A stretch of DNA of 64,000 nt. It comes from Liopterus haemorrhoidalis. Its lineage: Eukaryota; Arthropoda; Insecta; Coleoptera; Dytiscidae. Made by a program: the position numbers and the translations under genes. The DNA lies in contig OZ020622.1 in assembly GCA_963971575.1 (NCBI GenBank), positions 2,208,279-2,272,278 of the forward strand, written 5' to 3'. This document shows positions 43,100 to 54,948 of the stretch, piece by piece. The notes under the pieces were generated by a model. That model saw nothing but the letters and a program-made list of their open reading frames with translations, was not told the DNA's origin and ran no database searches. Position 1 is the stretch's first letter; each line of letters opens with the position of its first letter.

Positions 43100-43600
43100 A
43101 CAAGCGTCCACTAATCGCAATTTTCAGCAACTTTTTGAACCGCGTCATACTAGAGACTAGTGGAGCTAAATACACACGACTGCATCCAAAATCCTGGCGA
43201 TATGCAGTCGCGGAAATAACGCCAGATCCAGTGCCCGCACAATGCGGAGTGACCCGAGCAGCACTGCTTTCTGAGAGGTGGCAGAAGATCTGCAGGGAAT
43301 GGACTCGATTTCCCTTCGATAGGAGGCTTTCTTAACCACCCAAAGCACCAACTATCAGTACTACAAGCTTTATACCCTGGATACAGCTTTCTAAGCTCGG
43401 ACAAGAGATCCATATACTTGGACCTGTTTTCATCCTCCTTGAGAGAGATATTCTTCTCAGCTGGACTTGAGATTCGATCAGAAACATCAGTTTAGTCTCG
43501 ATGTCCAGGAGGGTTATGTCCGGCTTAGTGACTGTCAATAACCTCGAAGTGGGGAAGGAGTAATTCCAATAAATTCGACACTTGGAATTTTTCAACATTT
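43100..43600 (-). pseudogene. C-terminal region of a non-LTR element
   Basis: Minus-strand readings: TVTKPDITLLDIETKLMFLI (43545 region), SKYMDLLSELRKLYPGYKAC, VIGALGG-like ending, then KKASYRREIESIPCRSSATS and VLLGSLRIVRALDLALFPRL. The order KPDI-DxxxK-I followed by KYxDLxxELxxLY, IGALGG and AVLLGSLRIVRA is one I recall downstream of reverse transcriptase in arthropod non-LTR elements. The clade is not certain. Frameshifted. Confidence 0.6.
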
Positions 43601-44020
43601 ATTCTGGATTTACAGGTATTATCCACTTATTTGACCAGTCCATCAATTTATCCAGATCATCTTGAAGAGTTGCTGCATTTGTAAGAGGATTATTATAGTT
43701 TGGTGTCATCGGCATAAAAAAAGCATGAGGAAGAAATTTTGGATTTCAGATCGGTAACATCAGAAAAAAAAGAGGTGCAAGTACTGAACCTTGTGGTACA
43801 CCACTGAGGACTTCTTCAGGGTCAGAAAGATGGTCGCCAACTCTTACTTGAAAGTGTCCGATAAAAAGGCATCAAACCAATTTAGTAGCTTTCGTCGAAT
43901 ACCGTGGTGTTCTAGTGTAATAATCTCTTGATAGGAACTTTATCGAAAGCTCGAAAGAAATTGAGACATAAAACATCAATGGGTTCCGAGTTATCAATGG
44001 CTCGAGTCCATGCATTCAAT
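43600..44020 (-). pseudogene. Jockey/CR1-like reverse transcriptase core
   Basis: The minus strand reads FRAFDKVPI, HFQVRVGDHLSDPEEVLSGV, PQGSVLAPLFFL and, in another frame, FYADDTKL and LDKLMDWSNKW. YADD is intact in sequence but out of frame with the preceding block. Confidence 0.75.
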
Positions 44021-44066
44021 GCTAGCAGAAGATATGTAGTAACAAAGCAACCAAGTAAGCAGCAAA

Positions 44067-44305
44067 CAGTAGTATAACTACGTCATAACTGTGACACTTT
44101 GACCTTGAGTAGTGCGGTTGGCTTCGTTCATCTGAGACGTCCAGTTTTTTACAATATCGCTTTTATATAACTATTCAGATCAAGTCTCCAAAAGTCACAT
44201 CTTTTTACATCTGGTTTCAGCTAAAATCGACACGTCTCAGATGAACGAAGCCAACCGCACTACTCAAGGTCAAAGTGTCACAGTTATGACTTAGTTATAC
44301 TACTG
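44067..44305. mobile_element. 239-bp inverted-repeat MITE with 74-bp arms
   Basis: The left arm (44067-44140) and right arm (44232-44305) are reverse complements at 73 of 74 positions, leaving a 91-base loop. The arms begin CAGTAGTATAACTA. The flanks show no obvious long duplication. A TA duplication is possible if the true ends lie five bases inside (GTATAAC...GTTATAC). No coding capacity. Confidence 0.9.
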
Positions 44306-45234
44306 CCAACAAATAAAAGATAAAAATTACTACATTTCAAAATCTAGTTCCGCCTAAACGTTTGGAATAGCCTATGGCCTTCAATTTTATTTATTTAGAT
44401 TTGTATAAAATTTCTGGAGAAAGCGTAGATGGTATTTTTACCGGGTGTCTTTAATATTTCTTACTACTAAAATCTGCTAAACTGTCAGCATCTTAATGAA
44501 GTATATTTAGAGGCAAAACTAGCTAATTAAATATAGTAATTTGTAACTAATTTCCACTAAAAGTTTCGTACCAAACTGAATTTTGTATCATACATTAATG
44601 TTCACTAAGTTCGTTTTAATAATTAACTAAAATATGCAGGATAACATTACGATTAAAATAAATTAGAAGGATTCAGGAATTGAAGTGTCATGATGTGTTT
44701 AAATTGACAAAGATCTCTGTTGAGTTGTGTTAAGTTGTAATAGACAAAATATTTAAATATATCATAGGTCCCTATTTCTCTAGTGTCATGTGGTGAGTTA
44801 GTTCTCAACTAATCCAATTAGTATCTCTCATTGTATAATTGGAGCGATCTTCCTCTCCCCGTACCCCTCTGTGACAGTATAACCCCCGCAACGATCCCTC
44901 ATTCGCCATTATTACAAACCGAAAGTAATTTCTCATCTTTCTCTCGACTTCACCAGATCTTATATAATTCCTTCGTGTTTTATCTGTCCAAAATACTTTT
45001 TCACAAAATGTCATTTTAATTAATTTATATCTTGTTTCGGAGAACTTTTTTCCAGATTAAATATTTTTGTGAATTTTTTTGTCATTGTTACAGTTACCAC
45101 AAATATTATTGAAAACATGTAGGATAAAGCTAACTGTAAGTATATTCAGGTTTGGGGTTAAACAATACTAAAACAGGATAAAGAATTTGAACCGATCCTT
45201 GTTTTCCAGGAGTACTATTACCTTAAGTACCTAC
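44306..45234. other. no recognised feature
   Basis: Open frames at 44805-45014 (-) and 44831-45019 (+) overlap and have no motif. Confidence 0.35.
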
Positions 45235-45660
45235 TAGGTGTGTAAATTAACCGGACTAAATTTTTAATTTTTTTTTATTCGAATAGAATTACAATTCAAT
45301 ATTGTCTCCCTCAAAATAACTTCTTTGGGAAGCCACACAGCACTGGAGACGGTTTTTCCAATCCTCATAGCAATGCTGGAACTCTTATACTGGCTTTCAG
45401 CTGGTCGTTTTCAAACGAGTGTCCCAAAATGACGTCCTTTGAGGTGATTTTTCAATCTTGGGACGAGGCAAAAGTCACAAGAACTCAAGTCATGCGAATA
45501 AGGAGACTGAGCAGCCACAGAAATGTTTTTACTGGCCAAAACCTCGTTCATTGAAATTGCTGTGTGACAAGGCGTATTGTCAACCCCAATTCATTGGTCA
45601 TAATCTGATGAACGGTAGTGTAAGTCAAACTCAACTCTTTCCCTCGTCAATTGTTTGTGG
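45235..45660 (-). pseudogene. mariner C-terminal remnant, sibling of the 31.55-kb copy
   Basis: GTGTGTAAATTAACCGGACT, AACTTCTTTGGGAAGCCACA, GATTTTTCAATCTTGGGACG and CAAGTCATGCGAATAAGG run parallel to 31.54-31.93 kb with about 10 percent difference and small deletions. The right end runs into a different mariner. Confidence 0.75.
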
Positions 45661-45699
45661 TTTATTCGCATAGACCTGCGATTTAAAATAGCCCCAAAG

Positions 45700-46366
45700 G
45701 AAGGATCAAAGAATCTGTATCAAATTTTGTGTGAAAAACAAAATTAAGTGCGCGGACGCATTCCGAATTTTGACTGTGGTATATGGTAAAGCTACCTTGG
45801 ACCGAAGCAACGTTTATCGGTGGTACAAAATGTTCTCAGAGGGCCGAGAAGATGTGAACGACGAAGAGCGTGCCGGACGCCCGAGCAAGTCAACAACAGA
45901 CGAAAACATTGATGAAGTGAAGAAAATAGTATTGGCCAATCGTCGAATCACCGTTAGAGAAGTTGCTGAGGACCTAAACATATGTTTGGCTCGTGCCATT
46001 CGATTTTTACCAATGATTTAGGCATGAGACGGGTCGCCGCGAAATTCACATCGTTGCTTGTGTGCGAATTTTTGTACTAATAATGCCGTAGCCACCGTAT
46101 TCCCCAGATCTGACCCCCTGTGACTTTTTCTTGTTTCTGAAACTGAAGAGGCCCATGAAAGGACGACGCTACGCTACGAGTGAGGAGATAAAGACGGCAT
46201 CGAAGGAGGAGCTGAACAAGATCACAAAAAATTATTTTTTCAAGTGCTTCGAGGATTGGAAAAAACGTTGGCACAAGTGTATAATATCTGGTGGGATTAT
46301 TTTGAAGGGGACAAAATAGATATTCATGAATAAATAAATAATTTTGGAAAAAACACAAAATTCGCG
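45700..46366 (+). pseudogene. rosa-type mariner with catalytic centre deleted
   Basis: From 45731 the frame reads KNKIKCADAFRILTVVYGKA, RSNVYRWYKMFSEGREDVND, EERAGRPSKSTTDENIDEVK and KIVLANRRITVREVAEDLNI. After about 60 garbled bases it resumes with PPYSPDLTPCDFFLFLKLK, RPMKGRRYATSEEIKTASKE, ELNKITKNYFFKCFEDWKKR and WHKCIISGG. The helix-turn-helix half and the third Asp are kept. The region with the first two catalytic Asp is lost. Sequence quality is high, so the deletion is fairly young. Confidence 0.9.
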
Positions 46367-47055
46367 ATACTTTTTGAACAGACCTCGTATATGCATATAA
46401 TCAAAGTTTTTTATGCATATTTTACCGCTCGCTTCTCATAATACTATAAATCCTATTTAATTCCCTTTCATCTCTTGAACGCTACTTATAACACAAAACT
46501 AAATTTCTAATTCAAAACTCAGTTTGAAATCACACATATGAATATTCAGCAATAAGATAGTTTTTATTACAAGTTTGAAATGCAGTGTAGGACCAACTAC
46601 CGGAGTATATAGAGATAGTAATGAGAAGCCTGCGACTGCAGATATTATAGTTATATTCAGGTCCTTTACTAATACAAATTTGCAAAATCAGAATAGTACT
46701 ACACTAGTTTCACCATAGCCGTAGCATAAGGGGATACAGGGAAGTAAGTTTTATGTTAAAAATCCTTAATAACCGAAGTTAATACTACTTGGCTGTGCAT
46801 AGTATCGAAGTAAGTTATGAGTATGTGCAGTAAAGTGCCCTTGAGTTTACAAGTAATTTTCTCCAAGTACGCCCATGGGAATTCAAAGCTCTTACACATG
46901 AATATGAGTCTATACTGCAGTTTCTGACATTATATCTCATGTTAATCAATGTATTTGACTTGGAAAGTACTTAGCTAAGCAAATTGAATGTCAAAACTAG
47001 AACCACTATGCTGTCCACAATATTGCCTAATACAATCAAGTTCTAATATTTTTAA
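46367..47055. other. no recognised feature
   Basis: No motif or pairable repeat recognised. Confidence 0.35.
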
Positions 47056-48150
47056 AAATAACTTAAACTCGTGTGTATTCTCTCAAAAATTGATGTGAAG
47101 TGTGAATTTTCACACCTTGCAGGATTGCGTAAATATATAAGTGAAGGCGACATGCTGAGTGTGTAGGACAAATTTTGCTTTGTAGTAATCATGGCAAAAA
47201 GAACGATATTTTTAAATAATTTATCGTCTGTTAGTCTAAGAGCTTTAATTTTGCTTAAAATATTTTTTTGAAAAGAAAAAAATAAAAATAAATTGTAATT
47301 CGAATACCTAATACCATTATTTAGGTTTCTAAATATGTGCAATATTTTTTTTTATATAACAAGGTTCATTAAGATTTTGAAAATTGTTCCTATGGCTTCC
47401 ATTGGTTGTTTTAAGTCATTTGCTCCACCTCTCTAGATTCGTATACATGACATATAGAATGAAAATATAATTCCAAAAATTCCAACTGGTTTTTAAATTT
47501 ACGCTCTTAAAAATTAAATGCAACATTTACCAAAATATAACTAGAATTTTGACAAAATAATTTAAACAAAATAAAAGTGAAAAAAAAGACAAAAACTAAA
47601 ATTGTCTTCTCTGTCCAGGGGCAAACCCTGGTTTCTAGTATAGTGTGTTACATACATATAACTTTTGTACATCGTCAACAAAAAAAACACAAGAAATGCG
47701 TTATTTTCCGAAAACATAATCTCATAAAAAATTCCTGTCGTACTATTCCGGTTCACACCAATGTACATTACTTAGAATTTTTTCAGACTTTTACTTTAAA
47801 CCATCTGGGCTACAGGGTGTGGGGCAATTTTTTTTTGCACAATTTTGGCAAAAATCTCATCAAAATAATTTATTTTGCAAAAATAAAATATTGATCGTTA
47901 ATTCACGTACTAAGGACTTTCATTTGATACCCTACTCAGAATTTAAAAGAAATATTTTTTGGGAGATGTTTATATTTTTAGGGGGATATGTTTTTTAGAT
48001 GTTTTAGTATTATGCGCGGGTCAAAGAGTTGTATAAGCATGCCAAATCTCTAAGCCGTTTTTATACAATTTTTTCCGAACAGACAGACAGACAGACGACA
48101 AAATGACAGTATAAAAGTTTTTGGTCATACCTACAAAACCCTAAAAAATA
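47056..48150 (-). mobile_element. family B composite repeat, copy 3
   Basis: Reverse-strand order: GTCATACCTACAAAACCCTA at 48124, a short ACAGACAG run, AGTTGTATAAGCATGCC, CATCTGGGCTACAGGGTGTG, CTATTCCGGTTCACACC, CATAATCTCATAAAAAATTC, GCAACATTTACCAAAATATA and the terminal CACTTCACATCAATTTTTG region near 47085. The tRNA-like part (47610-47650) is more decayed; CAGGGGCAAACCCTGG may be its box B arm. Confidence 0.75.
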
Positions 48151-48299
48151 TTATATTTACAATTATGTTAAAATTGTGTTAAAATGAAGAAATTAAAAAA
48201 AAACTATGGCCCTCAATCAACGTCTTAAGTTCATTCTTTTGATACTAAACAATAATTTTTTTAAAATAATATGTTTTTTTTTAATTTCAGACAACCACA

Positions 48300-50690
48300 T
48301 GCTGAAGTTATAAGGGTTTTTAGTCATATCTACAAAACTCTAAAAAAATAATAATAATTCTTTCAGTAAACGAAGCTACATCTGCTGATATCCTCTTGAG
48401 TTATAAAGTTATGTATTTAATCCTGTCTATAAACAAATTCTATTTACACTGTATATTAATATGTCTAAATTTAATGAACATTTATATTAATTCAACTGTT
48501 GATTAAACATTCAATTGTAGATTAACTATAACATTCAATTAAATTATTATTAGTATATTATACATTATAATGATATATATATATATAATATATATACATA
48601 TATGGCGGCCAGAATTTTAATTTAAAACTTGTATCGGTCGTCATTTTCACAGTTCTTATTTGATAGTCGAATTGGCAAATTTGTGATGGAGCATTTGATG
48701 ATTCAACAATGCTTTGTTATTAAAATTATTATTTCGTATGGCTTAGTGCCAAGGTGACAGAGATTTTCAGGTCTCGATTAGTGCTCTCTGGCATTACCTA
48801 AAGACTACTTTTTACGGTAGGCTTCGAGGATTGGAAAAAACGTTGGCACAAGTGTATAATATCTGGTGGGATTATTTTGAAGGGGACATAATAGATATTC
48901 ATGAATAAATAAATAATTTTGGAAAAAACACAAAATACGTGCCCTCTGAAGCACGACCCATATTCTCGAATATTAATTCAGAGATACAGGTACTCATTTA
49001 GGGGAAGGCTAAGTGGGTCTATGGCTATGACGGCTAGGGTGTTTTCTTGAAAATCTTTTGCCCGTATAAGTCATCGATCTCACAACCACACACTTACAAA
49101 GCAAATGAATTGACCACTACGCTGCTGCAACCACGTTGTTACTATTTAAACGTACCACAGTCGATTTTGATCTTAGCGGTTATGTTAACAAAATAGGCAT
49201 TGAAAATTTATAGGTGGTTCATCAACTTCAATTGCACCTTCGCAGAGTGACAGTGTGGTGTGAAATTTTGGTCAGAAGGTGTAATTGGACTTTAATTCTT
49301 CAATGTTGCAAGTAACGCTGTACCTATAAATGGAGATACCATGACTTGATCAACAATTTTCACATAAATTCGATGAATTTAGTTTGGTAAACATATAGTT
49401 TCATATGTATGATCCATAATATAAATTTTATCCAAGTTTCACTGCTTTAGACATTTTTATGAGGAGGATGTCTTAAAGGAAGTGCCTATGCCAAAAAGTT
49501 AAAGCCGAATGAACAACTAAGACTGCGAGTTCAGTGCAAGTATATTCGGTAGTGCATTTCGCGCGTATATGCCTGTAAGTAGGGGGGTCTGAATCCAACA
49601 TGTAGAAGTTTACATGGGTGGTTACAGTATAAGCAAATTTGTCGCACGAACTGCTGGTTATTGCTAGATATTCAAACGGGTTTATCTTCTTTGAAGCAAA
49701 GTACAGGTTCCCTATTATTTTTAATTTGTTTATATGAATAAAAATTGATATTGAAAAATTAAAATCATTAGTTTTTAACAGAAGAACACTTTGGGATCAA
49801 AAATATCAATAAGATGAAAAAAAAAAAAAAAAAAAGAAAAAATAAGATGATTCCTCAAAAAATTGAAAGTATTCATTAAAATGACGAAATTGAAATATCT
49901 CAATTTTCATAATAACTTATGGCGTTTTAAAAATCATCATTAGAATTTATCATAATCACTTATCAACAAAAATGTATTTCAAAAAATCGTCCGGGCACAT
50001 CAAATAGTATTTACTAAGTTCCCAACACAGTATAAGAGCAGTTAAATGAAGTTTTCTGTTCTTAATCCTTCGGCATTGTATATAAAAGCTATGTAGCCAG
50101 TGTGATATTTTTAATTATTGGATTAGACTACATTATATAATTTTAATAGTTTTCTTTTTAATTTTGGTCTAAACTTTCATTGTATAATATATCTTAAAAT
50201 TATTTATTTTTCAATTAAGTAAAAATCTCAGGTAAATCTCATACACGATTTTAGTATTTTAGGAATTTAATAAATCTCATTTTTCATTAAAACCAAAATT
50301 AAAAATCCCACAAAGACTAAATGAAACCAGGGAATTTTGTGAGTGTATCCGCGTGTGTTAATCAACATTCTAGGGGTTGATCCTTATAATTGTTATTCTC
50401 ACTCGCTGTCTTAGTCCGGGGTTAGTTTATGAAGTCGCCGACCCTCGTACATGGCGCTACTAACATAACACCCAGGGGCGGGGAAATATTTCACACCATA
50501 AACGAGATGTACTCAAAAAGGTCATGCGCTTTAGTGATAAAATTTTTAATTATTCGGGTACAGCAATTTTATCTCCCTCAAAATACTCCCCCTTTATCGA
50601 TATGCACTTGTGACAACAAAATTTACATAGTCGGACAAGAGCAGTACATGATAATCTGCAAGTTGCCCTTAACTTATATATGATATGTTA
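48300..50690. other. long AT-rich stretch, mostly unrecognised
   Basis: Starts with another family B scrap (GTCATATCTACAAAACTC at 48324). It contains an AT microsatellite (48573-48604), the mariner scrap at 48826 and an A-run at 49816-49835. Otherwise nothing recognised. The frame 50429-50683 has no motif. Confidence 0.4.
48826..48937 (+). pseudogene. detached 3' end of the rosa-type mariner
   Basis: CTTCGAGGATTGGAAAAAAC through AATTTTGGAAAAAACACAAA is almost identical to 46247-46362, with about one difference (GGGACATAATAG against GGGACAAAATAG) before the similarity ends on both sides. Confidence 0.85.
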
Positions 50691-50699
50691 AATTAAAGA

Positions 50700-51290
50700 G
50701 AGATGTGTCGACATGTTCTGAAATCGATATTGGTATTCCACAAGGATCGATTTTAGGTCCCTTACTCTTTTTAATCTACATAAACGACATCCCCTTAGCG
50801 CTGAACTCAAATGTCATACTATATGCGGATGATACTACCATCTTAACCCAGTCAACATTCTTAGGTGATTACTCCAGACCAGCCTATACATTAAAAACGC
50901 TTCTGACTGGCTGGTCAGAAACAGGTTAACATTAAACGAAAATAAAACTCAAAAGTGACTGATCACCAACAGACCTCACTCTTTTGAAAATCCAGTTTCG
51001 GTGTGTTATCTTGGAATCTATTTAGACCAAAAGCTAAACTGGGAACCCTATATATCCACACTTTGTGGCAAACTTTACAGAACAATATTTTAAATCAGAA
51101 ACATCAGGACATCAATATCAATTGATATATTAAAAATAGCTTATTTCGCGCTGTTTGAATCACAAATATCTTATGCGATTTTGGCCTGGGGACACTCCTT
51201 TTCCTCCAGAATCTTTTCACTTCAACGTCGATTAGTTAGAATAATGTTGGGCATGACCAGTTCTTATGCAATTTAGTTATTAATCTGCAA
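50700..51290 (+). pseudogene. Jockey-like reverse transcriptase fragment
   Basis: The + strand reads [35 protein letters not shown] and [13 protein letters not shown] with catalytic YADD intact. In later frames it reads GVLSWNLFRPKAKLG and a thumb-like segment to about 51270. Frameshifts after 50929 disable it. Confidence 0.8.
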
Positions 51291-51364
51291 CTTGCCATTA
51301 ACTGACTGATGGCATTGAGATCAATAGACTCCATTATAGGCATCCCCATTTATAAAAGCCAAAA

Positions 51365-51812
51365 ATGTGCAAGAAAACAGCCTACAATCTTGCAGAGTCT
51401 TGGTGGAGAGAATGGGAAGAAAAGGCACCAGCTCGTGTTTTACAGATAGACCACCAGGTTTCCAACTACCTCGGAAAATTTGGTCCGGCTTTCATAGAAT
51501 TAGGACAAGTCATGGTAGGTGTGCGAGATCCCTCCAGAAATGGGACAGAGCACCATCTCCACAGTGGCATCAACAGACAAACAGTCCACCACATCGTGGA
51601 AGAATGCCCTTTGAGAGCCTATTATGGTCAAAATACCAACTTCCTAAGTTCGACTGAGAGTGCAGTTGAATATATATTTAACTCAGACATTTATCTGTAT
51701 TTAATAATTAACTGATAGCATGTCGTATTCATTGTTACTTTCTTATTTTGTATTATATTTACTGTGATTTGTTCATTTTATGTGCCAGATGATAAATAAA
51801 ATAAATAAAAAT
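51365..51812 (+). pseudogene. non-LTR 3' ORF end with A-rich tail
   Basis: The open frame 51365-51715 reads KKTAYNLAESWWREWEEKAP and RQTVHHIVEECPLRAYYG. The H-x3-E-C-P-L-R ending is the zinc-like C-terminus of a non-LTR polyprotein with its cysteines lost. The 3' tail GATAAATAAAATAAATAAAA follows at 51790. It is unrelated to the reverse transcriptase just before it. Confidence 0.6.
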
Positions 51813-52103
51813 ATTACCGGCAGAAGTACTGCTGAACTTCATTAGATAGGCTCTTCAGAAACCTCGTTGACTCTCGTTTGATGGTGTCCAAAATATTCAC
51901 CTCGCATGATAATTTTAATTTTTGGAACCAAAAATTCACAATCACATTCTGGGGAAGATGATATACTTACATAAAAAATATTTGCTACCATGACCAGTTC
52001 TTATTATGACCAGTTTACAATTGGCCAAGAAGAGATGCATGTGAGTTTGTGAATGCCATATGCTTCTATCAGGATCTTTAGGTGATAACTTAAATTATTT
52101 TTT

Positions 52104-52985
52104 GCATCACCTCATCTGGGTTCCTGCCCACATTGGCATAGAAGGCAACAAACGTACCAACACAGCCGCCCAAGATTCTACCTGGTAGATACACTCTACC
52201 TACCCCCCAACAAAACCTACATAAGACAGATCATCAAGATGAAACTCCACACGAGCAGACTAACTAAGTGGCGCGAAACTACCAACAACAAACTACGAAC
52301 AGTTAAGGACGACATACAAAACTGGAAGTCAGGCACCAACAGACGAGAACAATAATGACAAGACTCAGAATCGGACACACCAAACACACACACGAACACC
52401 TCATGGCAAGACTAGACAACAAACTATGTGGCATGTAACGAACAACTCACCGTTAACCACATACTAATTAACTGCCAACTCTACACTAACTTACGTACAA
52501 ACTACAATTTATAACAAGACCTTAAAGACAACTTAAGACTAGACTCAACAATAGGCTGACCATTTTCTTAAGAAGGCAATGAGAGACAAAGCAAAAAAAA
52601 GGTCGTCACTTTCCAAATATAAGTGAAGAGCAAAAAAAAGGTCCTCACCTCCCAAATCCAAGTGAAGAGCAAAACAAAAAAAAGGTTTAAAAGTTAAAAT
52701 GACTTTTGCGGGACGTGTCTTAATGCGGGACACCCAATCAAAATGTGGGACAGTCCCGTAAAAAGCGGGACGAATGGTCACCCTACTCAACAATGACTAA
52801 TAACGTATTCAACTTCTTACAGGCAACCAATATTTACAAGGCAACCGTCATTTAATATAAGTTCAAAAATTAATAATGTCAATTAATATATGAATTATGT
52901 ATCAATTATGTACCACAGTAATTTCAGACACTAATAGCCAAGCAGCTGAAGTGTCTTAAAATAAATAAAATATATATTTTTTGCA
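52104..52985 (+). pseudogene. non-LTR RNase H/3' end, second copy, split by a hAT-like insertion
   Basis: Close to the 1.1-1.7 kb copy: IWVPAHIGIEGN, then pieces of NRREQ, TRHTHEHLMARL and CNEQLTVNHILI in several frames. Small indels and lost cysteine codons disable it. The 3' part resumes at 52786 after the inserted element and ends GACACTAATAGCCAAGCAGC plus an AAATAAATAAA tail. Confidence 0.85.
52552..52785. mobile_element. 234-bp hAT-like element with 8-bp target duplication and minisatellite
   Basis: The ends TAGGCTGACCATT and AATGGTCACCCTA pair with one mismatch. CTCAACAA stands at 52544-52551 and 52786-52793. The 4.6-4.8 kb relative of the host retroelement shows the unoccupied site. 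The left half holds minisatellite units (AGGTCGTCACTTTCCAAATA, AAGTGAAGAGC, GGTCCTCACCTCCCAAATCC). The right half has GCGGGAC and GTGGGACAGTCCCG motifs common near hAT ends. Confidence 0.9.
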
Positions 52986-53515
52986 TCCCTTTGAAGCTAC
53001 AATTATATTGATAAACTTAGTACGAGGAAACTATGAACTTCTGCGAGTTGTTATTGTTTGACCTTATACCCCCACACGCACGACACTGTCTCCTTTATCT
53101 CTACAGGTCGTATATAGTAGCAGGCACGTAAATCTCGACCCGCGACAGACATTGTATTCATATTGCCACAAATTAAATCAGAACTGGGGCCATGTACCGC
53201 TTTCTCCCACACTTGACTTTTGCTAAATCTCATGGCTGATTTGTTGGCAGCATTGTTGTATTAGGGAACAATCGTGTATCCTACAGGAACATGGGGATAA
53301 GGGAGAGGAAGCATGGATTGTCTTACATGAGTACGCTTAAAAACAGAACACAACAAGACGCCTAGCTTAAACAATTACACATAATTTACAAGATAAAATG
53401 TGAAAAAAATCATTCCCAGGTATGATGGTATCTTTGATAACCTGATCAACTACGTAGCACAAAAGTTACTAGTAAAACAATAAAAATAAAAATTGTTACA
53501 ACTGAAATTATATGA
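52986..53515. other. no recognised feature
   Basis: No motif or pairable repeat recognised. Confidence 0.35.
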
Positions 53516-53516
53516 C

Positions 53517-54145
53517 GGGTGGTTGAAAAGTAATTGGCCTAGGCAAGAAAATAACTTTTTCGCCAAATCACAATTTATTTCTCAACATAGTCTCCTTTTA
53601 GAACTACACACTTCGTCCAACGATTCTAAAATGCCCTCCGAAAAGTATGATTTCTCAAAGCCCTCAAAATAGGCCTCTCTTTCAGCGATGACCTCCTCAT
53701 TCGACCCAAATCTCTTACCAGCTCATCCATTTCTTCACATTTGGAAATAAATAATAGTCACAGCGGGGCAAATCTGGTGCATGAGGAACCAATTAGTAGC
53801 GCAATTCAAAGATTTTGCCATTGCGAGTGCGCACTTGTAGATTGGTGCGTTGTCTGGTGGAACAGCACTTGTTTCTTTGCCAAATGCTGTTCGTCCTTTT
53901 CCAGGTAGTTGATATGAATGATACCGCATCACAAAAAACTATGGCCATGACTTTGTTGGCCAACAGACCCACTTGGACTTCTTCGGCTTTAATTCGCCAG
54001 GAGTAGTTCACTGTTTCAACTGTTCCTTGGTCTCTGGTGTGTTGTGATGGATCCATGTTTCGTCCACGGTTACGAAAGATGCAAAAAATCCTTCTTATCG
54101 CGGTTGAACATTGCCAAACATTCCTTCGAAATGGACGCGTTTGTT
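53517..54145 (-). pseudogene. mariner transposase remnant, C-terminal two thirds
   Basis: The minus strand reads SISKECLAMFNRDKK, ETWIHHNTPETKEQLKQ and GELKPKKSKWVCWPTK. Next come VMRYHSYQLPGKGRTAFGKE, VPPDNAPIYKCALAMAKSLN, NWFLMHQICPAVTIIYFQMW and, near 53600, RWTKCVVLKGDYVEK. First (DETW) and second (PPDNAP) catalytic Asp regions are readable. Several frameshifts are present. The outer end TGGTTGAAAAGTAATTGG at 53521 resembles the terminal repeat. Confidence 0.85.
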
Positions 54146-54152
54146 GTACGGA

Positions 54153-54932
54153 TAGATAGATAGATAGATAATCGTTTATTCATGCCTTTCGGCCTTGAAT
54201 TTATACATTAATTTTCTTGTTTCTCTCCTTTAACACCTCTCTTCTTTGAATGACCTCCTTCATCCATAGATAGCCACTACCTGCCTCGTCCAACACTCTG
54301 TGTATATTCCTTCGTTCCTCTCCCACTCCACTGCAGGACAGTAGGTGTTCTATTGTCTCGGTTTCCCCGCATGTTCTGCATATCCTTTCACCTTCAGTTC
54401 TCCAGAAGAAGTAAGCCTGTTCTTCATTACCACAACAGAATCTAGCGATGGTCTTCTGATTTGGCTTGGCGAGGTACTGAGGAAACTTGTATGTTCTTGT
54501 ATCTTTGATTATACCTTGATTTCTGGATTCTGTTTTGTTGCTCCTGTCTCTGTACCTGTCTGTCTCTTTCCTCTAATATATATTCTAGTTCTTTTCCTTC
54601 TTCTTATGTCTTCTATACCACATCCGTTTCTTTCGAAATATTTCTTTCTGTCTTCTCTCCAGCAGGTTCGTTGGCTTATTTTTATATCTTTTCGGCATTC
54701 TTGTAATATGGAGTTGTTGTTAGCCTTAATCTTCTTTTAGTATTTTACAGCTGTTGTTCCGGTTCTTATCCTTAATTTGTGCCTTTTTGTCTCTTCTAGG
54801 ATTATGTAGCTTGGGATCCTTTTGTACAGTTCAAGTGTCCACCTGATAAAGGTTTCATGAATTCTCTCTACTTCTTCATATTCTTTCCAGCCCCATATCT
54901 CTGCTCCGTATAATAAAATACTCCGTATTAAG
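54153..54932 (-). pseudogene. non-LTR reverse transcriptase C-terminal region with (TATC)n tail
   Basis: The minus strand from 54940 reads NALIRSILLYGAEIWGWKEY, then EEVERIHETFIRWTLELYKR. The zinc-like end follows: RICRTCGETETIEHLLSCSG (54380-54310). It terminates AATAAACGATTATC with repeated TATC (54152-54172). The order reverse-transcriptase end, LLYGAEIWGW, C-x2-C-x7-H-x4-C is standard for insect non-LTR elements. A long open frame on the + strand (54345-54740) is only its shadow. Confidence 0.8.
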
Positions 54933-54948
54933 GCGTTTGTTATACGGA

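Noticed and set aside
43057..43335. 92-codon + strand open frame with a hydrophobic start
   Set aside because: The minus strand shows the KPDITLLD and AVLLGSLRIVRA blocks of a retroelement. The + frame is a shadow.
53517..54145. Hammerhead or HDV-type ribozyme near retroelement ends
   Set aside because: I looked for CTGATGA and CGAAA cores and nested pseudoknot patterns near retroelement ends and found none that fold.
54345..54740. 131-codon open frame on the + strand with hydrophobic runs
   Set aside because: The opposite strand carries a clear non-LTR C-terminus with LLYGAEIWGW and a zinc-like motif. The + frame is its complement.
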